A stretch of 64,000 nt of DNA from JAHEFU01 sp020440645 (GTDB lineage Bacteria > 4484-113 > JAFGCY01), in the NCBI GenBank assembly GCA_020440645.1, contig JAGRNR010000007.1, forward strand, positions 39,631 to 103,630. The letters run 5' to 3'. This document shows positions 16,262 through 23,711 of the stretch, one piece after another. The position numbers were made by a program, and so were the translations under genes. Below the pieces are notes generated by a model. It was not told the DNA's origin. It ran no database searches and was given only the letters and a program-made list of their open reading frames with translations. Position 1 is the stretch's first letter. Each line of letters begins with the position of its first letter.

Positions 16262-17968
16262 TCAGAAGCTAATCCTGTAATTTACCGCAACTGAGACTGC
16301 ATCTGATTCAAGGCCCGGGTAGTTGTCATACAGCCTGCGGTACCAGTCCAGGCGCAGGCCAAGCGGCCCAAGGCGCTTGAAGCGGACCTCAGCCCCGGCA
16401 CTGGTCTGGGTATAGTTCTCTGCCCCGCTGCCGTCGCTCATGGCGAAGTTCAGCGAGTAGTCATGGTCCTCAAGCTGCTGCCCGTAGGTGGCGGCGTAGG
16501 TCTTGTCGTCGGTGCTGTACTCGTCGTCAACGCCCGGCATGTCGAGCTCGGAGCGGCTGTCACGCAGGGACAGGGCGAACTGGCTGCAGCTGTCGATGCG
16601 GTGCATCCAGACTCCCTCGGCATAGGTCAGGTTGGTCTGGCTGTCACGGCCACCATTGCGGGATTCCTGGCCGTACATGTTGAAGTCAACGGAGTTGTGA
16701 TTGTCCACCGTCCAGGACAGGCCGTGGGTGCGGGACAGCTGCTTGTCGAAGAACAGGCTGGTGCTGCCGACACTGACGAGCTCAGTGCCCGGGGTACTGC
16801 CCGACTCGTAGTCGATGTGCGTACGGAACTTCAGGCGGTCAGAGAGGTTCTGCTTCATGTCGAACCAGACCGTGTCGTACTCCGGTGCGAGGATCGTCAC
16901 CGCGGGAGCGACCTGGGCCGGTGTCACCACGGAGGAGCCACGCAGCAGGTTGAACACCGAGCTGTCCTGCATGTCCAGCTTGGCGTAGTCAACCTGGCGC
17001 AGCTTGTAGCCGGCCTCGTAGCTGTTGCCACAGCCGGGGTACCATGCCGCCGAGAAGCCATACTCGCTGGAGCTCTGCACGTGGCTGCTGACGATGTTGT
17101 CATCGGCGGCCTCGCTGCTGCTGTACTCCGCATTGAAGGACCAGTCGCAGCTCGGGTCGTAGCGCATGCCCAGTGTCAGGTCCGCGCTGGAGAACTCCGG
17201 GTCGGGCTGGTCATCGTACTGGTACTGCTTGTAGTTGATCCGGCCGTAGGCCTTCAGCTCATCGCTCAGCCTGGCGTCCAGCTTGACGCGGGTATGGTCA
17301 ATGCTGCCGGAGGCGCCGGGCAGGGTGGTGTCGATCGTGGTGGCACGCTGGGTGACCTGGGCCATCGTGTCGATGCCGATGATGTCCAGGTTCCAGCGGT
17401 AGCCGAGGCGCTCCACCTTGAGGTCATGCAGCGGGCTGGCCGTGTCATGGTTGAGCTCGATGCGCTCGTAGTTGAGCGCCATGTTGTCAAGCTCACGGTG
17501 GTGGATCCGCAAGCCGTACTGGTCATGTGACCAGTCGTAGGGCACCAGTGCCGGCTCCGCACCGAATGCGTTCCAGGCGCGGCCGCTGATCAGGGTGCTG
17601 TCACCCTGCAGCACGAGCGGCCAGCTCGTCAGGCGGCCCCAGCCGCGTCCGCTGTCGCTGCTGACATCCTGCCAGCGGGCCTCGAAGCGGTTGAGCACGC
17701 AGCCCATGTCGACGCTGTTGTAGCGGCCGTTGGTGTACCAGTCCTCCGGGTAGAGCCCGTACTGGTTGAAGGAGTCCTCGTTGTCATTCACTTCCGTGCT
17801 GGTGCCGCCGATCTCGACGAAGTTGCCAAGACCGTCCTCGGCCCAGAACTCACAGCAGTCAGCGCAGCCGGCGTTGCAGCCGGTGCAGGCATCGCCCGCA
17901 AGGGCCACGCCGCTGAGCATGACAAGCATGGAGAAGACGAGGAGGGCAGTTAACATTCCGTTGCGCAT
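16262..17968 (-). CDS. MtrB/PioB-like outer-membrane beta-barrel
   Basis: 568 residues. A signal peptide (MRNGMLTALLVFSMLVMLSGVALAG) is followed by a short Cys cluster (CTGCNAGCADCC), then a long series of amphipathic strands with Asp/Asn/Tyr-rich loops, ending in AVNYRISF with the C-terminal Phe typical of barrels. In the MtrAB family the barrel sheathes a multiheme cytochrome through the outer membrane, and an N-terminal CxxC is also known in MtrB. The gene starts 13 nt after the MtrA-like gene, the order expected for an mtrAB pair. The sequence is divergent, so family membership rests on context plus topology. Confidence 0.8.
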   Translation of the reverse strand: MRNGMLTALLVFSMLVMLSGVALAGDACTGCNAGCADCCEFWAEDGLGNFVEIGGTSTEVNDNEDSFNQYGLYPEDWYTNGRYNSVDMGCVLNRFEARWQDVSSDSGRGWGRLTSWPLVLQGDSTLISGRAWNAFGAEPALVPYDWSHDQYGLRIHHRELDNMALNYERIELNHDTASPLHDLKVERLGYRWNLDIIGIDTMAQVTQRATTIDTTLPGASGSIDHTRVKLDARLSDELKAYGRINYKQYQYDDQPDPEFSSADLTLGMRYDPSCDWSFNAEYSSSEAADDNIVSSHVQSSSEYGFSAAWYPGCGNSYEAGYKLRQVDYAKLDMQDSSVFNLLRGSSVVTPAQVAPAVTILAPEYDTVWFDMKQNLSDRLKFRTHIDYESGSTPGTELVSVGSTSLFFDKQLSRTHGLSWTVDNHNSVDFNMYGQESRNGGRDSQTNLTYAEGVWMHRIDSCSQFALSLRDSRSELDMPGVDDEYSTDDKTYAATYGQQLEDHDYSLNFAMSDGSGAENYTQTSAGAEVRFKRLGPLGLRLDWYRRLYDNYPGLESDAVSVAVNYRISF

Positions 17969-17981
17969 CGCTTGCTACCTC

Positions 17982-19190
17982 CTAGTTCCCGAAGAAGAAG
18001 AAATCAGTGTTGGAACCGTGGTGGTCGGAATGGCATCCCGAGGTCCAGCAGTTCTGTGCGGGGAAGTGGTTGGCACGGTCAGTATGGCATTCCATGCAGG
18101 TACCCCGTCCGGAGAAGTTCAGCAGGTCAGGGTTGCTGCTGCCGTGTGCACTGTGGCAGGTGAAGCAGCCGTTGCCCATTGCCGGATCGTATCCCGCGTG
18201 CTCGAAGATGAACGGGCCCTGCTTGTCAGCGTGGCATTCGAAGCAGAGGTCGTCCTTCACCTGCTTGAGCATCTCGTGCCCCTCGCCGCCGTGCGGGTTG
18301 TGGCAATCAATGCACATCAGGCCCATTCTCGGGTCCTCGTTGTCAAGCGGATGGTGGCTGAACTTGGCGAAGTCCAGGCGGGTCGACTCGTGGCAGGTCA
18401 GGCACATTGAATTGGGGGTCTTGCGCAGGTTGTGCTTGTTGGTCTGCATGTGCGGGTCATGGCACTCGATGCAGGACATCCCTTCCTTCACATGGCGGGT
18501 GCCCTTGTAGTCCGGCACATAGGTGTCGGACTTGTGGCACTCAAGGCATGTGTCGTCAATTTCCTTGGAGCTGGCCATGCTGAACACACCGATTCCGGCG
18601 CGGCGGCCCCAGTGGTTGCTGCCCGGTCCATGGCAGCTTTCGCAGCCACGCTCGCTGATCGGGCGGGTACCGTGGTCGGTCAGGCTGTGCATGGACTTCT
18701 GCCATTCACGGCGATGGCCCTGGTGGCAGCTCAGGCAGGTCTCAGTACCGACGTACTGCGCGCCTTCCGTGGAGGCGGCAAAGCCGGGGTAGTCCTCCTG
18801 GCGGCTGGGGTTGAGGAAGGGATCGAGGTTGCTGCCGTGCATGTCGCTGTGGCAATTGCTCGTCCAGCAGGTAAGTGCAGGGTAGTGCTCGGACTTGTCC
18901 TGGTGGCAATTGAGGCAGAGTGAGCGGGTTTCACTTACGAGCCCGCCATGGCCCCCGACGCCAGTGGTCTGGTGGCACGTGTCGCACTTGCCCTCGAAGG
19001 CCGGCGCATGCGGGAAGCTGACTTCCTGAGCCGCGCTTCCATGACACATTGCACAGTCAACACTGCTGACATCCTCCGGAGCTTCCATTCCCTCAAGGGA
19101 ATCAAAGAACTGCGCCTGTCCAACGTAAGTCCAGCCCAGCACTCCGACAGCTATCAGCACGATGGTCATCAATGACCTTCTCGCAGCCAT
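17982..19190 (-). CDS. MtrA/DmsE-like periplasmic multiheme cytochrome with 14 heme sites
   Basis: 402 residues. A signal anchor/peptide is followed by 12 CxxCH sites (CAMCH, CDTCH, CLNCH, CLSCH, CESCH, CLECH, CIECH, CLTCH, CIDCH, CFECH, CFTCH, CMECH) and two CX4CH sites (CWTSNCH, CWTSGCH). From YVGTETCLSCHQGH on, the pattern (CESCHGPGSNH, CIECHDPH, CIDCHNPHGG, CFTCHSAHGS) matches the decaheme DmsE/MtrA family. About 120 extra N-terminal residues add four sites. The extra block and the C-terminus share CWTSxCHSDxHGSN, an internal duplication. It should form the wire inside the barrel encoded next. GGAGG lies 6 nt before the ATG at 19190. Confidence 0.9.
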   Translation of the reverse strand: MAARRSLMTIVLIAVGVLGWTYVGQAQFFDSLEGMEAPEDVSSVDCAMCHGSAAQEVSFPHAPAFEGKCDTCHQTTGVGGHGGLVSETRSLCLNCHQDKSEHYPALTCWTSNCHSDMHGSNLDPFLNPSRQEDYPGFAASTEGAQYVGTETCLSCHQGHRREWQKSMHSLTDHGTRPISERGCESCHGPGSNHWGRRAGIGVFSMASSKEIDDTCLECHKSDTYVPDYKGTRHVKEGMSCIECHDPHMQTNKHNLRKTPNSMCLTCHESTRLDFAKFSHHPLDNEDPRMGLMCIDCHNPHGGEGHEMLKQVKDDLCFECHADKQGPFIFEHAGYDPAMGNGCFTCHSAHGSSNPDLLNFSGRGTCMECHTDRANHFPAQNCWTSGCHSDHHGSNTDFFFFGN

Positions 19191-19226
19191 GCTGATCCTC
19201 CAATATTCTCTCTTCCTCTACCCTGT

Positions 19227-19243
19227 GGAAAACACTGTTTTCC
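19227..19243. promoter_or_regulatory. 7-bp inverted repeat upstream of the 14-heme cytochrome gene
   Basis: GGAAAAC-ACT-GTTTTCC lies 36 nt before the minus-strand ATG at 19190, in the 156-nt gap after the terminator of the preceding gene. It is a candidate operator for an independently transcribed mtrAB unit. AT-rich sequence at 19265-19285 may hold the promoter. Confidence 0.5.
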
Positions 19244-19346
19244 GGCACCAAGTTTAGCACAATCCTACTATATATCTATGATATCGGGCATCGGAATTGT
19301 GTCTTTAGTCAGACTTCATCAAGCCAGTTGGAAAGGGGATCCAGGC

Positions 19347-19375
19347 AAAAAAAAGGGCGCCCATTGCGGGCGCCC
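19347..19375 (-). terminator. Strong terminator after the nine-heme lipoprotein gene
   Basis: Minus-strand stem GGGCGCCC / GGGCGCCC around loop GCAAT, followed by eight T. It separates the lipoprotein transcript from the downstream MtrA-like gene. Confidence 0.9.
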
Positions 19376-19395
19376 TCCTTGTTGGTGTACTGCTG

Positions 19396-21384
19396 TTACG
19401 GCAGAGCGTTGAGTTCGTTGACCTTGTTGATGGCGGACTGCAGCAGGCCGCGGGAGTACGCCGGGTTGTGGACACCCTTACTGTTGTCCTCGCGGACGTA
19501 CTCATAGTTCCACCAGGCCTGGCGGTACTGGTCGCCGATCGGGTCATTGAGCGGCGGGCCGTCGGTGCTCGGCGGATCTGAGCTGGAGGGCTTGTTGTTC
19601 AGTTCGAACACACCGGCATCCTCAGTCTTCCACTCGGCGGGCCAGATTGTCTCAAACTCGAGCAGCATGGCCAGCGTACCGTTGATGAACTCCTCCTTGT
19701 AGGCTTCCATCTCCTCGCTGGTGGCGAAGGTGTGGCAGACGTTGCAGGATTCAATCTTCGGGGCGAAGCTGTGGCCGACGATGGCCGGGTTCTCGAAGTC
19801 CTCGAACTCCTTGGTGTACATGTGGCAGGTGATGCACTTCTCCTCATTCCAGGAGTTGTGCGGGTGGGACTTGTCATACTCGTAGCCATCGAACTCCCAA
19901 CCGCCGACACCGTAGATCATCGGAGCCTGGCTGTTGTGGTGGAATCCGCGGCCACCCTTGGCAACGGTGTTCTCCATGTCACCACGGTCACGACGGCCAT
20001 TGTGGCAGGCAATGCAGGTGTTGGCCTTGCCGGCATTCACTTCGGTGTCGTCGAAGGGGATGATCATCGTTGCGGTCGGGTCGACACGCAGCTGGTTCTC
20101 GAAACCGTTTCCGTGCGGGTCGTGGCAGGTGGCGCAGCTGACGTGCGTACCCATTTCAAGGTCCTCAGCCGGCGGGTCCTCGCCGTTGATCTGGATCCGG
20201 ACGAACCATTCACCGTTGTGGCACTGCACGCAGCTGCCACCGGTGGCCTGGTGGGAATCCAGGGCAAAGGTGCCGTGGCCGGAGGTCTGCCACTCGTCGA
20301 ACGTCGGGTGGTGCTCCTCAGTATGGCAACGGCCGCAGGAGTCGGTCGGGTCGAAGGATGCGGGCAGCGGACCGTTGGCCGGGTGGCCGGTACCGGAGCC
20401 GTGGCAGCTTTCGCACTGGACGTTGGCAAACTGCGGGGTCAGGTCGTAACTGATGTAACCGCCCTCGCCGTAACCGACGGTGTGGCACTCACGGCAGCTC
20501 TCGAGCCTGCCGCGGCCGATCTGCTGCATCATTTCCTCGATGTGGGCGTGACCGGTGGTCTCCCACTGGTCGTACACGTCAGAGTGGCAGTTGGAGCAAC
20601 GCTCGGCACCACTGAAGTCGAAGGATGTCGGCATCGCGGCAAGGGTTACCGTGGCGGTCTGGGACGTGACTGCGCTCACCATTGACGTACCGGTCGCCTT
20701 GCCATCGTTGGCAATTGCGGTGATCGTATGGCTGCCGGCCTCGTCATATGACCATGTGGCCTTGGAAGTGCCGTTCTCGACGGTGATGTCGGAGAAGTTG
20801 TCCTGGCCGGTGTCATCCTGCCAGACGAAGCTGAGCGTGTCGCCATCGGAGTCGGATGCGGTCACCGAGAAGATGATCTTCTGTCCGGCGACCGGGGAGC
20901 TGACGTCCTTCTGGATGCCATTCTGGTCGAAGGCGGGGGGATCATTCGGTCCCGGGGGTTCCGGTGCCTGTGCCACCGTGGTGGAAGTGCTGGCAGTAGC
21001 TGACAGCAGTTCCGGGTCGTACGCGATCACTGAGATCGTGTAGGTTCCGGCTTCCTCAGTGCTCCAGAAGACGGATGAGCCCGTGCCGTCGAAGGTACCG
21101 GCGGCGGCATTCCCGTCATCCCAGCTGAAGGTCAGTGCACTGCCTTCGGGATCACTGGCGGATACGGAGAACTGCACAACCTGCGATGTCTCAGGACTGA
21201 GGTTGTTGGCAGCGATCGTATTTCCGATGATCACCGGAGCCTTGTTCACGCCGCCTCCGTCATCAGGGTTTCCCCCGCCGCCGGAAAGCGAGCTGGCGCA
21301 GCTGCCAAGCGCGAGGAGGCTGGCAGCTGTGATTCCCAATGCCTGATGGAGAATTCCTCTCCCGGTTGAAACATTGCTAGTCAT
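19396..21384 (-). CDS. Nine-heme surface lipoprotein with two Ig/PKD-like domains
   Basis: About 662 residues. A lipoprotein signal ends at LALGSC; then comes a Gly-rich spacer and two PKD/cadherin-like beta domains (~40-130 and ~145-245, with SASDPEGSALTFSWDDG and TASDSDGDTLSFVWQDD). A cytochrome region (~255-560) carries nine CxxCH sites: CSNCH, CRECH, CESCH, CGRCH, CVQCH, CATCH, CIACH, CITCH and CNVCH. A ~110-residue heme-free tail follows. The likely role is the cell-surface terminus that passes electrons to minerals, partners or soluble oxidants, analogous to MtrC/OmcA but not obviously homologous. Two ATGs follow GGAGG; the second (21384) has the better spacing. Confidence 0.87.
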   Translation of the reverse strand: MTSNVSTGRGILHQALGITAASLLALGSCASSLSGGGGNPDDGGGVNKAPVIIGNTIAANNLSPETSQVVQFSVSASDPEGSALTFSWDDGNAAAGTFDGTGSSVFWSTEEAGTYTISVIAYDPELLSATASTSTTVAQAPEPPGPNDPPAFDQNGIQKDVSSPVAGQKIIFSVTASDSDGDTLSFVWQDDTGQDNFSDITVENGTSKATWSYDEAGSHTITAIANDGKATGTSMVSAVTSQTATVTLAAMPTSFDFSGAERCSNCHSDVYDQWETTGHAHIEEMMQQIGRGRLESCRECHTVGYGEGGYISYDLTPQFANVQCESCHGSGTGHPANGPLPASFDPTDSCGRCHTEEHHPTFDEWQTSGHGTFALDSHQATGGSCVQCHNGEWFVRIQINGEDPPAEDLEMGTHVSCATCHDPHGNGFENQLRVDPTATMIIPFDDTEVNAGKANTCIACHNGRRDRGDMENTVAKGGRGFHHNSQAPMIYGVGGWEFDGYEYDKSHPHNSWNEEKCITCHMYTKEFEDFENPAIVGHSFAPKIESCNVCHTFATSEEMEAYKEEFINGTLAMLLEFETIWPAEWKTEDAGVFELNNKPSSSDPPSTDGPPLNDPIGDQYRQAWWNYEYVREDNSKGVHNPAYSRGLLQSAINKVNELNALP

Positions 21385-21437
21385 CATCGGCCTCCTTAGC
21401 CGAAAAGCCACCCAGGTCTCCAATGAGTGGGTCATTT

Positions 21438-21457
21438 ATCGTGAACCATTTCACAGG
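21438..21457. promoter_or_regulatory. CRP/FNR-family-like operator, proximal copy
   Basis: ATCGTGAACCATTTCACAGG contains CGTGA-N6-TCACA, the half-site geometry of the CRP family (TGTGA-N6-TCACA). It lies 54 nt before the nine-heme lipoprotein start and shares the CCATT core with the distal copy. Confidence 0.5.
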
Positions 21458-21633
21458 TGACTTGTGCTGCTGGCCTTTCGGTCTGGACGCTGATCCTGAT
21501 CCTCATCAAATGTTCAGATCCAAATCTTCGGATTAGTCCGAAGGCCAGTTCTGTATGTATATAGCAGAGAACTGAGGTTTTTTCAATAGGTGATATCTGA
21601 GATAGAGCTTGGAATAGATGAAATGTACCGAAA

Positions 21634-21653
21634 TTCGTGACCATTCTCACGAA
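21634..21653. promoter_or_regulatory. CRP/FNR-family-like operator, distal copy
   Basis: TTCGTGACCATTCTCACGAA is an inverted repeat with CGTGA-N6-TCACG. A further TCGTGA half-site follows at 21658-21663. It lies about 250 nt upstream of the lipoprotein start and just downstream of the terminator of SLH porin B. The remainder of the 21385-21672 gap has AT-rich stretches but no gene I can support. Confidence 0.5.
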
Positions 21654-21672
21654 TTAATCGTGAATCCAATCG

Positions 21673-21700
21673 AAAAAGGGCGAGTCACTAGGACCCGCCC
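21673..21700 (-). terminator. Terminator after SLH porin B
   Basis: Minus-strand stem GGGCGGGTC / GACTCGCCC (one G-T pair) followed by TTTTT, about 47 nt past the stop codon. Confidence 0.85.
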
Positions 21701-21746
21701 TCATCTAATGTCACGTTCTGTTGCGTGAAGGATTTGCTCCCTATGG

Positions 21747-23402
21747 CTAGAACTTGAACACCCAGTCCACCTGCACGATCTGGCGGTCGTCCAGGCTGCT
21801 GGGGATCTGGAATCCATACGCGTTGTGCATCTTCTGCAGGATGTAGGTGATGCCGAGGGTGCAGTTCGGGGCCCAGATGTATGCCCAGTGCCACTCGAAG
21901 CTGTTGCGGTTCGCACCACCGGTGTCTGAGTCGCCGAGGCCGTGGACGATCGCGTTGCCGCCGATCTCCTTGTAGCGGGCGAAGGTGAACCAGTCACCGC
22001 ACTCCTTGGGCTTGTCGCCCCACTGCGCACCGGCAACCCAGCCGCTGTCGTCGCTGGTCTCGTAGATGATCGGGGAGGCCAGGCCCTGGTTGACGATCGC
22101 GATGTTGTCCTCCGCGTCGCTGTCACAGGACATCATGTACTCACCGTAGATCTTGAACGGCTTGTCGTCCCAGGCACAGTCCCAGGTGTACTGCAGGCCG
22201 GCCTTGTAGACACTGAAGTTGCTGTTGAAGCGGTCGAGGCCGTTGACGGCCCCGTCGCCATTGAAATCGAACACGCTGCCGTCAGCCAGCACGAGGCCGT
22301 TGCCGGTGAAGTACTCATCCAGCAGCTGGTTCTCGAGTTTCCAGCCGTAGCTGCCGATCCAGGCATCAAGGCCATCGAACAGGAAGTCGTCATGGCGCAG
22401 CTCGGTGGCGAAGAAGTAGGTGTCGTCATCGAAGTAGTCGCTGCCGTTCTTCTCGACGAAAACGCTGGCGACACTGGTCAGCTGGAAGTCCTGGTTGAAG
22501 TGGTAAACGAAACCGAGACCCTGCAGGTTCACGTCGCCATCCAGCACCATCTCATTCGGGTCGGTGAGGATGTTCGGGTAGATACCGGCATAGATGTCGA
22601 TCTTGCTCTTGCACTCGCACTTCAGGTCCTCGCACTTGGCACATTCGTTGCAGCCGCCGCAGCCACCGCAGTTCGGCTTCGGCTTCTCGCAATCCTGGTA
22701 CCAGCCGAACCAGCCCGGGCTGTACTTGACATAGGCCTCGTGCAGGAAGATGTCCGCCGTACGGCCCTGGTTGCCAAGCGTGTGGTTGCCGGAGGTGGCA
22801 TCGTTGCCTGTCTGGGTCTGGAACTGCCAGGCCAGCATCACGCAGTCGTTGATCTGCTTGCTGTAGCCCAGTTTGAAACGGATGCGCTGGCGGAACCGGT
22901 TGCGGTTCGCATAGTCCTGGAACTCCCAGCGGTAACGCAGCTCACCCTTCCAGGCCGGGCCGGGCTTGAGGTCCTTGACCTTGCCCTCGAGGTCGCCGAT
23001 CCGGTTGGTGTTGTCCGCCACACTACCTTCAAGATCCGAGATGGTCGAGTTCATGTCGTTGACCTGGTTGCCCAGGGCATCAACCCGCCCGCCGAGGCTG
23101 GCAAGCTGGTCAGAGAATTCCGCGCGAAGGGTTTCGGCCATGATGTTGATGTCTTCGGGCGAACCCTCACCAACAGTGTCGAGCAGACGGGCGATCGCCT
23201 GGGCGAACTCGTAACGCGTCAGCGTACGGTCACCCTTGAAGAACCCGTCCGGATAACCTTCCAGCACACCGCGGTGCGTCAGGTAATCCAGGGCGTTGTA
23301 GGCCCAGTGGTCGGTGGACACGTCGTCATAGGCGGAACCCGCCCAGGCAACGGAGCATCCAAGGACCATGCAGGCCAGCAGGGAGAGTGCAAACCTCTTC
23401 AT
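21747..23402 (-). CDS. SLH-domain outer-membrane porin B (OmpM-like)
   Basis: 551 residues, paralogous to porin A. It has a signal peptide (MKRFALSLLACMVLGCSVAWAG), one SLH domain (YDDVSTDHWAYNALDYLTHRGVLEGYPDG), a coiled coil (~85-150) and a beta-barrel ending in WVFKF. The extra loop near residues 245-275 is richer in Cys than in porin A (CGGCGGCNECAKCEDLKCEC), and the Ca-loop-like DFNGDGAVNGLDRF is also present. GAGGTATGTAGG precedes the ATG at 23402; an earlier in-frame start would give no signal peptide. Its position beside the electron-transfer genes may be incidental, but it could help pass small ions or shuttles. Confidence 0.9.
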   Translation of the reverse strand: MKRFALSLLACMVLGCSVAWAGSAYDDVSTDHWAYNALDYLTHRGVLEGYPDGFFKGDRTLTRYEFAQAIARLLDTVGEGSPEDINIMAETLRAEFSDQLASLGGRVDALGNQVNDMNSTISDLEGSVADNTNRIGDLEGKVKDLKPGPAWKGELRYRWEFQDYANRNRFRQRIRFKLGYSKQINDCVMLAWQFQTQTGNDATSGNHTLGNQGRTADIFLHEAYVKYSPGWFGWYQDCEKPKPNCGGCGGCNECAKCEDLKCECKSKIDIYAGIYPNILTDPNEMVLDGDVNLQGLGFVYHFNQDFQLTSVASVFVEKNGSDYFDDDTYFFATELRHDDFLFDGLDAWIGSYGWKLENQLLDEYFTGNGLVLADGSVFDFNGDGAVNGLDRFNSNFSVYKAGLQYTWDCAWDDKPFKIYGEYMMSCDSDAEDNIAIVNQGLASPIIYETSDDSGWVAGAQWGDKPKECGDWFTFARYKEIGGNAIVHGLGDSDTGGANRNSFEWHWAYIWAPNCTLGITYILQKMHNAYGFQIPSSLDDRQIVQVDWVFKF

Positions 23403-23711
23403 CCTACATACCTCACAGAAAGTATTTCCCATTGCAGGGATGGCAACACCTCCTGCGCCCGACCAGCTGCTTGAACTACGGACGTGCGCGTCCAAAGGTG
23501 CTCAGGAAAGGTTATTAGGCAAGGATGAAGATGGAGTGAGCATCACCTGTGCTTTGGGAAATTGACCAGGCTTCAATCTGATGCCAGGCTCGGCGTTGCC
23601 AGGATGCCTCAGGCCACTACTGGATTGGCAGGACTGGTTTCCACACCGAATCCTCAATCAGGAATGTATCCGCTTCCTGAAAGCGAGTTGCCCATCGCCG
23701 TGAAGGAATCC
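23403..23711. other. Gap with the leader of SLH porin B
   Basis: 309 nt between porin B and the aminotransferase stop. It should contain the porin promoter and a long leader reading leftward. A small hairpin GGACG-CGCA-CGTCC lies near 23480-23495. I see no convincing -10/-35 pair and no gene. Confidence 0.4.

Noticed and set aside
21942..23474. A 510-codon open frame on the plus strand opposite SLH porin B
   Set aside because: It mirrors the GC-rich third positions of the real gene; its translation is low in complexity (Val/Ala/Leu-rich), without domains, and the porin on the other strand is unmistakable. The same holds for the 355-codon frame at 16463-17530 and the 604-codon frame opposite dnaE2.
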